The notes: generated from the sequence alone by a model not told the origin. Shown: positions 34,291-43,055, counted from the first letter of the stretch. The stretch: DNA of 64,000 bases from Arthrobacter sp. efr-133-TYG-118 (GCF_030209755.1 NZ_JARVRH010000016.1:1-64000), one strand, 5' to 3'. Program-made: numbers and translations.

Positions 34291-35775
34291 TTACAGCTTG
34301 TTGGCTGCTTCTGAAGCCGACTCGCCCTCGCCGGCGCCGAGGTTGGCGCGCAGTTTGGCGCCGAGTTCAGCATCGACGTTGGTCCAGTACTGGATGGCGC
34401 GTTCCTTGATGCCGGGGCTCTTGACGCCGCCCACAGCGCCCGTGATGGTATCCAGCAAGCGGGCCTTGGCGCCGTCGTCGTACACCTCGCGGTACAGCGC
34501 GCCGGCCTGGACGAAGTCGCCGTCCTCGGCGTGCAGGGAGTGTGCGGAGAGCGTCAGCTCGCCGTCGTTCTCCCAGCCTCCGGCCGGGTTCTGCGGCTCA
34601 ACAGCCGCCGGGCCACCCACGGAATTCGGTGCGTAGACCGGAACCGAAGGAGCGTTGAACAGGTAACGTCCCGCGCCGTCCTGGCTGTAGTTGTTGACCT
34701 GGTTCTTCGGCTGGTTCACCGGGATCTGGGCGTGGTTGGTGCCCACGCGGTAGCGGTGTGCGTCAGCGTAGGAGAAGATGCGGGCCTGCAGCATCTTGTC
34801 CGGGGACGCAGCGATACCCGAAACGAAGTTCGACGGCGCGAAGGTGGCCTGCTCGATCTGCGCGAAGTAGTTCTCCGGGTTCTTGTTGAGCTCCATGGTG
34901 CCTACGTGGATCAGCGGGTAGTCCGCGTGCGGCCACACCTTGGTGAGGTCGAACGGGTTGAAGCGGTACGTCTTGGCGTCCTCGTAGGGCATGACCTGGA
35001 CGTGCAGTTCCCAGGACGGGAAGTTGCCGGCGGCGATGTTTTCCTGGAGGTCGCGGATGTAGAAGTCCGCGTCCGAGCCGGCCAGCTCAGCTGCTTGGTC
35101 GCCGGAGATGGACTTGACGCCCTGGTTGGACTTGAAGTGGTACTTGACCCAGAAGCGCTCGCCCTCGGCGTTGATCCACTGGTAAGTGTGCGAGCCGTAG
35201 CCCTGCATTTCACGCCAGGAAGCCGGCAGGCCACGGTCGCCCATGAGCCAGGTGACCTGGTGCGCGGACTCGGGGGACAGGGTCCAGAAGTCCCACTGCA
35301 TGTCGGCGTCGCGCAGGTGGGTGCCCGGGAGGCGCTTCTGGGAGTGGATGAAGTCCGGGAACTTGATGCCGTCGCGGATGAAGAACACCGGGGTGTTGTT
35401 GCCCACGAGGTCGTAGTTGCCTTCGGACGTGTAGAACTTGACGGCGAAGCCGCGGGGGTCGCGCCAGGTGTCCGGGGAGCCGTTCTCGCCTGCAACGGAG
35501 GAGAAACGGATGAGCATGTCCGTCTCGACGCCCGGCTGGAGGAAAGCTGCCTTGGTGTACTGGGAAACGTCCGAGGAAGTCTTGAAAGTACCGAAAGCGC
35601 CGCCACCCTTGGCGTGGACAACACGCTCCGGGACGCGCTCGCGGTTGAACTGGGCGAGCTTTTCCACCAGGTAGTGGTCGGTCAGGATGATGGCACCATC
35701 GGCGCCAACGGACTTGGAATGCGCGTCCGAGGTGACGGGGGCGCCCGACTGGGTGGTCGAGATGTTCGCGGTCAT
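34291..35775 (-). CDS. katA: catalase (monofunctional heme type)
   Basis: A 494-residue small-subunit heme catalase. The distal His54 lies in [14 protein letters not shown], the region with the distal Asn in [15 protein letters not shown], and the proximal heme Tyr in [14 protein letters not shown]. It disproportionates hydrogen peroxide in the cytoplasm. The ATG at 35775 follows AGGAG and overlaps the stop of the upstream Fur-type regulator (ATGA), so the two are co-translated and katA is probably peroxide- or metal-responsive through that regulator. Confidence 0.96.
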   Translation of the reverse strand: MTANISTTQSGAPVTSDAHSKSVGADGAIILTDHYLVEKLAQFNRERVPERVVHAKGGGAFGTFKTSSDVSQYTKAAFLQPGVETDMLIRFSSVAGENGSPDTWRDPRGFAVKFYTSEGNYDLVGNNTPVFFIRDGIKFPDFIHSQKRLPGTHLRDADMQWDFWTLSPESAHQVTWLMGDRGLPASWREMQGYGSHTYQWINAEGERFWVKYHFKSNQGVKSISGDQAAELAGSDADFYIRDLQENIAAGNFPSWELHVQVMPYEDAKTYRFNPFDLTKVWPHADYPLIHVGTMELNKNPENYFAQIEQATFAPSNFVSGIAASPDKMLQARIFSYADAHRYRVGTNHAQIPVNQPKNQVNNYSQDGAGRYLFNAPSVPVYAPNSVGGPAAVEPQNPAGGWENDGELTLSAHSLHAEDGDFVQAGALYREVYDDGAKARLLDTITGAVGGVKSPGIKERAIQYWTNVDAELGAKLRANLGAGEGESASEAANKL

Positions 35776-36263
35776 CGTTCTCCTATTTCGTGGGTTACTT
35801 GCGTTTGAGTAGGAAGCTGTTGTTTGGCTTGGCAGTCCTGGCAGATGCCTTGGTACAGGACGTCTGCGATCTGGATGGTCATGGGTTTGGAGTGCTCGTC
35901 CCAGTGCGGGGTGAGGCAGGGGGCATGGCCTACGGCGCAGTCGACATCCTCCACCCGGCCGCAGCTGATGCAGACGGCGTGGTGGTGGTTGTCGCCCACC
36001 CGCGTCTCGTACAGCGCGGGAGAGTGGGGCGGTTCGAAGCGCCGCAGCATCTGTAGGTCCGTGAGGTCGCTCAGCACCACATAAACAGACTGCGCTGTCA
36101 GTTCGGGAAGATCCTTGCGCGCGGCAGCCAGGATGCCTTCGGCCGGGGAATGTGGATTGTGCTGAACGGCCGCAAGGACCGCAAGACGCTGCTTGGTCAC
36201 GCGGCGTCCGTGGGAATGCAGGGCGGAAGCCCACGCTTCCTGGTCTGCCGTGTGATCTGCCAT
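35772..36263 (-). CDS. Fur family regulator (PerR/FurA-like)
   Basis: A 163-residue Fur-fold repressor. The winged helix lies in residues about 15-85 ([28 protein letters not shown]). The dimerisation/metal domain has [18 protein letters not shown], with Cys98/Cys101, and a C-terminal pair Cys141/Cys144 in GICQDCQAK. The two CxxC pairs suggest a structural zinc, as in PerR. It lies upstream of and overlaps katA, an arrangement typical of peroxide sensors that control a catalase and themselves. Iron-sensing Fur is the alternative. Confidence 0.93.
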   Translation of the reverse strand: MADHTADQEAWASALHSHGRRVTKQRLAVLAAVQHNPHSPAEGILAAARKDLPELTAQSVYVVLSDLTDLQMLRRFEPPHSPALYETRVGDNHHHAVCISCGRVEDVDCAVGHAPCLTPHWDEHSKPMTIQIADVLYQGICQDCQAKQQLPTQTQVTHEIGER

Positions 36264-36278
36264 ACGCCCATTGAAGCA

Positions 36279-36303
36279 CTTATTATGAGTACTTCACAAT
36301 AAG
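36279..36303. promoter_or_regulatory. Fur/PerR-type box upstream of the fur-katA operon
   Basis: A 25-bp dyad: the left arm CTTATTATGA pairs with the right arm TTCACAATAAG, with 10 of 12 positions symmetric around a GTAC-like centre. The AT-rich arms resemble PerR/FurA boxes (TTATAAT-type). It begins 16 bases upstream of the regulator's start codon, suiting autorepression. Confidence 0.65.
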
Positions 36304-36318
36304 GTGAGGCTAACTTCG
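36300..36318 (+). promoter_or_regulatory. possible DtxR/IdeR-like site
   Basis: AAGGTGAGGCTAACTT matches 14 of 19 positions of the DtxR/IdeR consensus by eye. It overlaps the edge of the Fur-type box and lies about 95 bases before the MFS exporter gene at 36413. Weak by itself. Confidence 0.3.
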
Positions 36319-36326
36319 GATGAACC

Positions 36327-36368
36327 CGCCCGACGGCGGCACGGACTTGGGCGCCCGACGGCGGCACG
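36327..36368 (+). repeat. 17-bp direct repeat upstream of the MFS exporter
   Basis: CGCCCGACGGCGGCACG occurs at 36327-36343 and 36352-36368 (25-bp period). Its core GCCCGACGGCG is also the stem of the hairpin at 1893. Confidence 0.75.
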
Positions 36369-36412
36369 CGGCGCTCCGGGAGGGCGGACGCGTTGGTGGG
36401 TAGGGTTGGACG

Positions 36413-37684
36413 GTGGCAAAACTCCTGGCTGACATGACCCCGCTTCGCGAAAGCCCCGCGTTCCGCCGCCTGTGGCTGGGCTCTTCGGTGTCGATGGTCG
36501 GATCCCAGCTGACCCTGGTTGCCGTGAGCCTTGAGGTCTACAGCATCACCCAACAAAGCCTTTACGTGGGCCTGCTCAGCATCTTTGCCCTGGTTCCGCT
36601 CGTGATCGCGGGTTTGTTCGGCGGTGCTCTTTCGGATGCGTATGACCGGCGGAAAGTCGCCATTGTCGCGTCCCTCGTTTTGTGGGGCTGCAGCGTGGCC
36701 CTGGCACTCCAAGCGTGGTTCCAGCTGAACAATGTCTGGATCCTGTTCGTCCTCGTCGCGATCCAGAGCGGCGCGCAGGGCATCAACGGGCCGGCACGCA
36801 GCGCCATCATTCCCTTGCTGGTCCGGAAGGAGCTGCTGCCCGCCGCCAACGCGCTGAGCATGCTCAACATGGGCATTTCCATGACGGCTGGCCCCTTGCT
36901 GGCCGGTGTGCTGGTTGCTTCGAGCGGTTTTGGCTGGACCTACACGATCGATGCCCTGAGCTTCGCCTTCGCGCTGTGGAGCCTTTTCAGGCTCCCGGCC
37001 CTTCCCGCCGCTGAGAACGCGTCGGCACCCGGCCTGCGTTCCGTCGTCGAGGGCTTCCGTTTCCTGGGCACCAGGCCCAACCTCCGCATGACTTTCATCA
37101 TCGACCTCATTGCCATGATCTGCGCCCAGCCGCGCGCCCTCATGCCCGCGATCGGAGCCACGATGATCGGGGGTGGCGACACTACCGTGGGTGTGCTGCT
37201 CGCCTCCGTCGCTGTCGGCGCCTTCTTGGCGGGGCTGTTCTCCGGGCCCTTGGGAAGGGTGCGGCGCCAGGGCAGCGCGGTGGTGTGGTCCGTGGCCGGA
37301 TGGGGCTTCTCGATCGCAGCTTTCGGCCTGGTCGTTGTCCTGGCCGGGGACGCGGGGCGCGGCGGGGTGACGCTCTGGATCATCCCGGCGGCCCTGTGCT
37401 GTGCCCTTGCCGGGATCTCGGACTCCGTCAGCGCGGTCTTCCGCACCACCATCCTGCAATCGGCCACTCCGGACCACATGCGGGGAAGGTTGCAAGGCGT
37501 GTTCATCGTGGTGGTTTCCGGTGGTCCGAGAGTGGGAGACATGCTCGCCGGTGGCGTCACCAAAGTTCTCAGCGAAGGCTGGGTGCTGCTCCTCGGCGGC
37601 GTGCTGTGCGCATTGCTGGCGTGGCTCGTGGCGCGCGGCCAGCGCGGATTCCTCAGGTACGATTCCCTCCACCCGATGCCCTAG
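36413..37684 (+). CDS. MFS exporter (EntS/drug-efflux type)
   Basis: A 423-residue carrier with about twelve membrane segments. Motifs include LWLGSSVSMVGSQLTLVAV in TM1 and the family loop GALSDAYDRRKVAIVASL. The layout resembles EntS-type siderophore exporters and other proton-driven efflux pumps. The GTG start has no strong ribosome site. It lies between the peroxide-responsive fur-katA pair and the EfeUOB region, and a weak DtxR-like site precedes it, so metal-linked export is possible but unproven. Confidence 0.87.
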   Translation: MAKLLADMTPLRESPAFRRLWLGSSVSMVGSQLTLVAVSLEVYSITQQSLYVGLLSIFALVPLVIAGLFGGALSDAYDRRKVAIVASLVLWGCSVALALQAWFQLNNVWILFVLVAIQSGAQGINGPARSAIIPLLVRKELLPAANALSMLNMGISMTAGPLLAGVLVASSGFGWTYTIDALSFAFALWSLFRLPALPAAENASAPGLRSVVEGFRFLGTRPNLRMTFIIDLIAMICAQPRALMPAIGATMIGGGDTTVGVLLASVAVGAFLAGLFSGPLGRVRRQGSAVVWSVAGWGFSIAAFGLVVVLAGDAGRGGVTLWIIPAALCCALAGISDSVSAVFRTTILQSATPDHMRGRLQGVFIVVVSGGPRVGDMLAGGVTKVLSEGWVLLLGGVLCALLAWLVARGQRGFLRYDSLHPMP

Positions 37685-37702
37685 CCCGCGTTGAGCCCCA
37701 CG

Positions 37703-37768
37703 CCCAAGTAGCTGACAGTTATTGTCGTTAAAACGGCCCAGAACGACATTAAATGCGAGCCAGTTGGG
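37703..37768. repeat. family B palindromic repeat, copy 3
   Basis: A 66-bp imperfect palindrome from CCCAAGT to AGTTGGG with inner TGTCGTTAAAACG and AACGACATTAAATGC segments, equivalent to 9470-9535. It begins 19 bases after the MFS stop. Confidence 0.78.
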
Positions 37769-37855
37769 CGGAACGTACGGGCCGCCGTCGGCGTTAATCG
37801 GATCAGAACCAGCATGCAATGCAAGACAAAAGCCGTACTGCAAGAAAGTAGTGAA

Positions 37856-38725
37856 GTGCATAATCATCACAATGGCCTGAAGACCGCAGCGCTATTCGGT
37901 GTGCTTTGGGCGGTGCTGCTGGGACTCGGAGCCGTGATCGGCGTGGGCACCCGCAGCGCGTCGCCCATCTGGATCATGGCACTGATCGGCATTGCGACAA
38001 CTGCTTATGGATATTGGAACAGCGACAAGATCGCCATCCGCTCCATGGCCGCGTACCCGGTTTCGGAAGCGCAGGCTCCGCAGCTGTACCAGATCGTCCG
38101 GGAACTCTCCGTGCGGGCGAACCAGCCCATGCCGCGGATCTACGTTTCTCCGACGATGACCCCCAATGCCTTCGCCACGGGACGCAATCCGAAGAACGCT
38201 GCCGTGTGCTGCACCGCGGGCATCCTGAACTTGCTCGACGCGCGCGAGCTCCGAGGCGTCCTCGGGCATGAACTCATGCACGTCTACAACCGCGACATCC
38301 TCACCTCGTCCATCGCGGCCGCAGTCGCCGGCGTCATTACCTCGGTGGGCCAGATGCTGCTGTTCTTCGGCGGCGGGGATCGGCGGAACGCCAACCCCAT
38401 TGCCATGATCGCCATGGCGCTCCTGGCGCCGTTTGCCGCCTCGCTGATCCAGCTCGCCATTTCCCGTACCAGGGAGTACGACGCCGACCACGACGGCGCG
38501 GAGCTCACCGGCGATCCGCTGGCGCTCGCCTCAGCCCTCCGCAGGATCGAAGCGGGCGTGAAGCAGGTCCCGCTGCCACAGGATCAGCGCCTCGTGAATA
38601 CTTCACACCTTATGATTGCCAACCCGTTCCGCGGCGGGGCCATGACCAAGCTGTTCGCCACCCACCCGCCTATGCGTGAGCGCATCGAGCGGCTCGAACG
38701 GATGGCCGGACGGCCGCTTTCCTAG
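37856..38725 (+). CDS. htpX: membrane zinc metalloprotease HtpX (M48)
   Basis: A 289-residue M48B protease with two N-terminal transmembrane segments (about 10-30 and 38-55), the zinc motif GHELMHVYNRD (His138-Glu139-x-x-His142) and two further hydrophobic segments. The third zinc ligand is the Glu in SRTREYDADHDGAELTGD. It degrades misfolded membrane proteins. The GTG at 37856 gives the family start MHNHHNGLKTAALFG and the usual length of about 290; an in-frame ATG upstream would add 14 residues that do not fit. Confidence 0.94.
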   Translation: MHNHHNGLKTAALFGVLWAVLLGLGAVIGVGTRSASPIWIMALIGIATTAYGYWNSDKIAIRSMAAYPVSEAQAPQLYQIVRELSVRANQPMPRIYVSPTMTPNAFATGRNPKNAAVCCTAGILNLLDARELRGVLGHELMHVYNRDILTSSIAAAVAGVITSVGQMLLFFGGGDRRNANPIAMIAMALLAPFAASLIQLAISRTREYDADHDGAELTGDPLALASALRRIEAGVKQVPLPQDQRLVNTSHLMIANPFRGGAMTKLFATHPPMRERIERLERMAGRPLS

Positions 38726-38768
38726 CCAGCGGTCCCGTAAGCCACCCTACGGTGCCGCGTTCGACGAC

Positions 38769-38810
38769 GGGCGGCTTCATGCGAACAAGCCCTCACCAAT
38801 GAAGCCGCCC
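38769..38810 (-). terminator. hairpin overlapping the efeB 3' end
   Basis: GGGCGGCTTCAT (38769-38780) and its exact complement (38799-38810) form a 12-bp stem that spans the efeB stop at 38777-38779. It probably ends the efeUOB transcript. Confidence 0.55.
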
Positions 38811-40153
38811 GCCTTAATGCCCGGAGGCACCGCGAACAGGCCCGATCCCGTGTGCTGGAGGTACTCCAGGGCCAGCTTGTCGCTCTTTGCCATGGCCATC
38901 TGCATAGGCACATAATGCGTCCGCGGGTCTTTGACGAAGGCGATGAACAACAGGCCTGCGTCGAGGTGGCCGAGCCCGTCCGAGCCGTCGGTGTAGTTGT
39001 ATCCGCGGCGAAGCATCTTGACGCCGTTGTTCTGGTCCGCGTGGGCGAGGCGGACGTGGGAATCGATGGGAATCAGCGGCTCGCCGTCGCGGCCCTTGAT
39101 CCCGAAGTCCGGCGCCGTGAATTCTTCCCCTCCGGACAATGGCGCTCCGGCACCTTTCGTGCGGCCGATCAGCCCTTCCTGTTCGCGGAGCGACGTGCGG
39201 TCCCAGATCTCGATATGCATCCGAATCCGCCGGGAGACAAGGTAGCTGCCTCCCTCCATCCACGCTTCACCCGGGCGGGTTCCGGCGGTGGCCCAGACGT
39301 GCTCGTCCAGGAGTGCTGTGTCTTCCGCCTTCAAGTTGGCCGTGCCGTCCTTGAAACCGAAAAGGTTGCGCGCGGTCGCCTGGGCCCGGGACGTGGACGA
39401 GGTGCGGCCGAAGCCCAGCTGGGACCAGCGGACCCGCACCTTCCCGAAGCCAATGCGTGCGAGGTTCCGGATCGCGTGCACGGCGACCTGGGGATCGTCG
39501 GCGCAGGCCTGGACCACAAGGTCACCCCCGGTACGTTCTGGCTGAAGGGCGTCGCCGGGGAAGCGCGGCAAGTCGATCAGGGCGTCGGGACGGCGGTGCT
39601 CCAGGCCGAAGCGGGGCTCGCCGTCCTTTTCGAAGAGGCCCGGACCAAAGCCGAACGTCAACGTCAGCTTGCCTGCCGCCAGATCGAGGGCTTCTCCGGT
39701 GTCTTCCGGTGGCGCGTCATAGGGGCCGTCGACGGCGCCGGTCGCGCCCGTTGTGCGGCCGGCCGTCATGGCTTCCGCCGCGGCCGTCCAGTCCTTCAGG
39801 AGCTTGATCAGGGCCGCCCGGTCTTCAACGGTGACGTCGAAGGCGGCCATGTGGAGGCGGTCCTGGGCGGGAGTGATGATGCCGGCTTGGCGTTCGCCGT
39901 GGAACGGAACAACATCGCTTGCCATGCTGGCCGGTGCCGCCACGGCTGCTACGGCATCATGGCTCAAGAAGCCGGCGGCAAGGCCGGCCGCCGCACCGGC
40001 ACCGCCCACGCCGGCCAGGGAGAACAGTCCGCGACGGGACAGGCCGCGCTTGGGCCCGCCGTCGGGCGCCTCAGCGGCGGACGCGACGGACGCGTCGGCG
40101 GGCCCGCCGTCGGGCGCCTCAGCGGGCTCGTGGTTGAAAGGGCAGCCGCTCAC
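38777..40153 (-). CDS. efeB: Dyp-type heme peroxidase / deferrochelatase EfeB
   Basis: A 458-residue exported peroxidase. A Tat signal is visible (LSRRGLFSLAGVGGAGAAAGLAAG), preceded by a polar stretch with the peptide EAPDGGP twice. The mature part has the Dyp motif LFGFKDGTANL, later MHIEIWDRTSLREQEGLIGRTKGAGAPLSG and DSHVRLAHAD, which holds the proximal heme histidine. It works with EfeU and EfeO in ferrous iron uptake, oxidising iron or removing it from heme. The start overlaps the efeO stop by four bases. Confidence 0.94.
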   Translation of the reverse strand: MSGCPFNHEPAEAPDGGPADASVASAAEAPDGGPKRGLSRRGLFSLAGVGGAGAAAGLAAGFLSHDAVAAVAAPASMASDVVPFHGERQAGIITPAQDRLHMAAFDVTVEDRAALIKLLKDWTAAAEAMTAGRTTGATGAVDGPYDAPPEDTGEALDLAAGKLTLTFGFGPGLFEKDGEPRFGLEHRRPDALIDLPRFPGDALQPERTGGDLVVQACADDPQVAVHAIRNLARIGFGKVRVRWSQLGFGRTSSTSRAQATARNLFGFKDGTANLKAEDTALLDEHVWATAGTRPGEAWMEGGSYLVSRRIRMHIEIWDRTSLREQEGLIGRTKGAGAPLSGGEEFTAPDFGIKGRDGEPLIPIDSHVRLAHADQNNGVKMLRRGYNYTDGSDGLGHLDAGLLFIAFVKDPRTHYVPMQMAMAKSDKLALEYLQHTGSGLFAVPPGIKAGGFIGEGLFA

Positions 40154-41361
40154 AGGACCACGGCTGAGGTGAGCTTGGACAGGGGCTCTCCCAGGGCGTC
40201 GACGAGCGCGGCGAGCTGCTGGACCCCGGCGGGGCTGAGTTCGTTGTAGTACGCGAAGCCGTCACCCTTGGCGTGCTTCTTGAGCTCGGCCTGCAGGGCA
40301 GCGAACTTCTCGTCGAGGCTCGTGGCCAAGGCGGGGTCCTTCTGGGCGAGCGCGGGCTTGAGGTTTTCGAAGGCGATCCGGGCGCCGTCGACGTTGGCTT
40401 GGAAGTCCCAGAGGTCGGTGTGGGACCAGATTTCTTCCTCGCCGGTGACCTTGCCGCGCGCGACTTCGTCCAGGAGTTCCTTGGCGCCGTTGCCGAGCTT
40501 GTCCGCGGAGAGCACCACCGTGCGGGTGCGCTTGCCGAGCTCCTCGGTATCGGAAACGAGCTGCGTGGCGATCTTGGCTCGCTCGGTGCCCGTCAATGCC
40601 GTGTAGCCTGCCGGCGGGAACAGGTCCTTCTCCGCGCGATGCCAGCCGGTCCATTCCTGACCTGGCTCAAGGTCGGCTTCGCGGGCGTCGAGCTTGGGGT
40701 CGAGGTCGCCGAAGGATTCCGCTACGGGCTCGATCCGCTCCCAGTGCATGCGGGTCGCGGCGTAGAGTTCGCGGGCCTTGGTTGCGTCGCCTGCAGCGTA
40801 GGCATCGGCGAAGGCCTTGGTGCCGGTCACGAGCTGCTCGGTCTGGTCCTTGACGTACGCGGTGTATTGCTGGACGCCGGTGTCCACAAGCTTCTGGAAA
40901 TCGGCATTGACGCCGGTCTTGTTTCCGGAATCCGTGACTTCAAAGGCGGCACGGATACCGTCGCCCTGCATGCCAGGCTTGCACGCGGTGGTGTACTTTC
41001 CTGCGGGAGCCGTGACCACCAGGTTGCGGGTCAGGCCGGGGCCGATGTTCTCCACTTCGCCGACGATCCGCAAGCCGTCTTCGGCGAGGAGGTAGAACTC
41101 GGTGATTTCCGTGCCTTCGTTCTTGACTGCGAAGCTCAGGTTGCCGCTGGGGACACTTCCGATGGAGACGTTGCACTCGGTCTTGGTGCTGGTGACCTGG
41201 ATCGGTCCGGCGGAGGCGCTGGAACCGGGCGTCTTTGTGTTGTCCGTGCAGCCTGCGAGTACCAGGGGAACGGCGGCGGCCGCGGCGACGATGGCAAGGG
41301 ACTTCCGACGGCGGGAGGCGATTTTGGGCAGCGCGATTTTGGGCAGGGGAGTGCCAGGCAT
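40150..41361 (-). CDS. efeO: iron uptake lipoprotein EfeO
   Basis: A 403-residue lipoprotein. A basic N-terminus and hydrophobic stretch end in the lipobox LAGC (Cys38). Residues about 50-150 form the cupredoxin-like domain. Residues about 160-400 form the M75 domain, with HWERIEPVAESFGDLD carrying the HxxE iron-binding motif. It captures ferrous iron outside the membrane and passes it to the permease EfeU. It overlaps efeB by four bases and follows efeU by 34 bases. Confidence 0.95.
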   Translation of the reverse strand: MPGTPLPKIALPKIASRRRKSLAIVAAAAAVPLVLAGCTDNTKTPGSSASAGPIQVTSTKTECNVSIGSVPSGNLSFAVKNEGTEITEFYLLAEDGLRIVGEVENIGPGLTRNLVVTAPAGKYTTACKPGMQGDGIRAAFEVTDSGNKTGVNADFQKLVDTGVQQYTAYVKDQTEQLVTGTKAFADAYAAGDATKARELYAATRMHWERIEPVAESFGDLDPKLDAREADLEPGQEWTGWHRAEKDLFPPAGYTALTGTERAKIATQLVSDTEELGKRTRTVVLSADKLGNGAKELLDEVARGKVTGEEEIWSHTDLWDFQANVDGARIAFENLKPALAQKDPALATSLDEKFAALQAELKKHAKGDGFAYYNELSPAGVQQLAALVDALGEPLSKLTSAVVL

Positions 41362-41395
41362 GGGGTTTCCTTCTGTTGTGGAGTGCGGGAAGCGT

Positions 41396-42250
41396 TTAGG
41401 CGGCTTTGGCGGCCTGGGGAGCGGCGGCGTTGCCGGAAGATTTCGCGGGAGCGGAACCGTTGGCCCGAATGTAGAAGTAGAGCACCGGAATCACATACAG
41501 CAACCAGGCTCCCGCTTCGAGCCAGGTGGTGGCGGGGGAGAGGTTGAGGGTGCCCTTCAGCAGGGTGCCGTACCAGGACGACGGCGGGATGGCCGCTGAG
41601 ACGTCGAACGCGAGGTTGTGGACCCCGGGCACGATTCCGGCTTCCTGGAGGTCATGGATGCCATAAGCCAGCACGCCGCCCGCGATCACGATGAGGCCGA
41701 CGCCGGTCCACGTGAAGAAGCGGGAGAGATTGACCTTGAGGACTCCGCGGTGCAGCAGGTATCCGAGTCCTGCGGCAACGACCAGGCCGAGCAGCGCGCC
41801 GAGCAGCGGCTGCGACGATTCGCCGGCGGCCTGGGCAGCAGCCCAAAGGAACAGTGCCGTCTCGAGTCCTTCGCGTCCCACCGCGAGTGCCGCCACGACC
41901 ACGAGTCCCCACGCGGCGCCGTCGGCCATCTTGTCCACTTGGGATTTCAGCTCGCCGCCGAGGCTGCGGGCAGTGCGTGCCATCCAGAAGACCATCCAGG
42001 TGACGAGCGCGACGGCGACAATGGACAGTCCGCCCCCGATCGCCTCTTGCGCCTCGAAAGTCAGTCCCTGTGGACCGAAGGTGAGCAGGGCCCCGAAGGC
42101 GATGGATACGGCCACGGCGATGCCGACGCCGGCCCAAAGCCGGGGGAGCAGCGAGCGCCGTCCGGTTTTGACCAGGTAGGCCATAAGAAGGACCACAACG
42201 AGGGTGGCTTCAAGGCCCTCACGCAGGCCGATCAGGAAGTTCGCGGTCAT
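41396..42250 (-). CDS. efeU: ferrous iron permease EfeU (FTR1 family)
   Basis: A 284-residue membrane protein with about seven hydrophobic segments and two REGLE iron-binding motifs: GLREGLEATLVV (Arg10-Glu14) in TM1 and VGREGLETALFLW in the middle. It is the channel of the EfeUOB importer. It is first in the operon, and a DtxR-type box lies 27 bases upstream of its start, indicating repression when iron is plentiful. Confidence 0.95.
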   Translation of the reverse strand: MTANFLIGLREGLEATLVVVLLMAYLVKTGRRSLLPRLWAGVGIAVAVSIAFGALLTFGPQGLTFEAQEAIGGGLSIVAVALVTWMVFWMARTARSLGGELKSQVDKMADGAAWGLVVVAALAVGREGLETALFLWAAAQAAGESSQPLLGALLGLVVAAGLGYLLHRGVLKVNLSRFFTWTGVGLIVIAGGVLAYGIHDLQEAGIVPGVHNLAFDVSAAIPPSSWYGTLLKGTLNLSPATTWLEAGAWLLYVIPVLYFYIRANGSAPAKSSGNAAAPQAAKAA

Positions 42251-42277
42251 GTGGAATCTTTCGTTAGGGGAGCCACA

Positions 42278-42293
42278 CTTAGGCTCGCCTAAG
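42278..42293. promoter_or_regulatory. DtxR/IdeR-type iron box upstream of efeU
   Basis: CTTAGGCTCGCCTAAG has perfect 7-bp arms around TC/GC and matches the TTAGG-CCTAA core of DtxR/IdeR sites. It begins 27 bases before the efeU start, where bound repressor would cover the promoter. Confidence 0.75.
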
Positions 42294-42482
42294 AAGGTAC
42301 AGTACCCGTTTCATCCGATTACGCAAATGAAACGTGTCGTAATTGCCGGACATTACGAGCAGGTGGTTGTCACGCGCTGCAGTCTTTTGGCGTCCGCGGA
42401 TCGGTGAAGTCGCGGAATCCTGGGGTCTCCGCCAGACCTCGACTCCAAAAAATTGCCCGGCGTGACGCGCCTGACCCCATTA
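42294..42482. other. gene-free region with two inverted repeats
   Basis: No credible gene lies between the efeU promoter and the yajQ terminator (42251-42563). It holds CGTTTCAT/ATGAAACG (42307-42314 and 42327-42334, 12-base spacer) and TCGTAAT/ATTACGA (42337-42343 and 42352-42358), which may be regulatory sites for efeU. Confidence 0.5.
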
Positions 42483-42529
42483 ACGACGACGGCGCGTTGC
42501 CCGCTCAGGGGGCAACGCGCCGTCGTCGT
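42483..42529 (-). terminator. 20-bp perfect hairpin downstream of yajQ
   Basis: Arms 42483-42502 and 42510-42529 (outer sequence ACGACGACGGCGCG) are exact complements around a 7-base loop. It lies 34 bases past the minus-strand yajQ stop and is the longest perfect stem in this part of the window. Confidence 0.75.
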
Positions 42530-42563
42530 ACTTCTGGATGGCGGCCTGGGCCGCAGCGAAGTC

Positions 42564-43055
42564 TTAGCTGCGGAAGTTCACGAACTGGAGATCGGCCTCT
42601 TCGAACTTCTTCAGGATGTTCATAGTTTCCTGCAAGTCATCGCGCGACTTCGACGTGACGCGGAGCTCGTCGCCCTGGATCTGGGACTTGACGGACTTCG
42701 GGGCTTCGTCGCGGATGATCTTGTTGATCTTCTTCGCGATGTCCTGGGCAATGCCCTCCTTGATGGAGCATTCCAGGCGGAATTCCTTGCCGGAGGGGTA
42801 AGGCTCGCCCTGGTCGAGGGACTTCAGGGAGATGCCGCGCTTGATGAGCTTGGACTGGAATACGTCCAGGACGGCGAGGATGCGGTCCTCGGAGTTGGCT
42901 TTCATGAGGATCTTTTCGCCGCTGAAGTCGATCTCGGCGCCGACGCCCTTGAAGTCGTATCGCTGTGCGATTTCCTTCTGGGACTGGTGGAGCGCGTTGG
43001 CGACTTCCTGCTTGTCTACCTTGCTGACGACGTCGAATGTGGATTCGCCTGCCAT
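42564..43055 (-). CDS. yajQ: YajQ family nucleotide-binding protein
   Basis: A 163-residue protein starting MAGESTFDVVSKVDKQEVANALHQSQKEIAQRYDFKG, the family signature, with a second ferredoxin-like domain ending MNILKKFEEADLQFVNFRS. YajQ proteins bind nucleotides (cyclic di-GMP in Xanthomonas) and have been linked to gene regulation; the role in actinobacteria is unclear. GGAGAG lies 5 bases upstream. The leader contains an 18-bp tandem repeat, and a 20-bp hairpin follows the stop. Confidence 0.94.
   Translation of the reverse strand: MAGESTFDVVSKVDKQEVANALHQSQKEIAQRYDFKGVGAEIDFSGEKILMKANSEDRILAVLDVFQSKLIKRGISLKSLDQGEPYPSGKEFRLECSIKEGIAQDIAKKINKIIRDEAPKSVKSQIQGDELRVTSKSRDDLQETMNILKKFEEADLQFVNFRS

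Noticed and set aside
36197..37870. 557-codon minus-strand frame
   Set aside because: Antisense to the MFS exporter; no domain or start signal.
42204..42407. 67-codon frame upstream of efeU
   Set aside because: It overlaps the iron box and inverted repeats, with no ribosome site.
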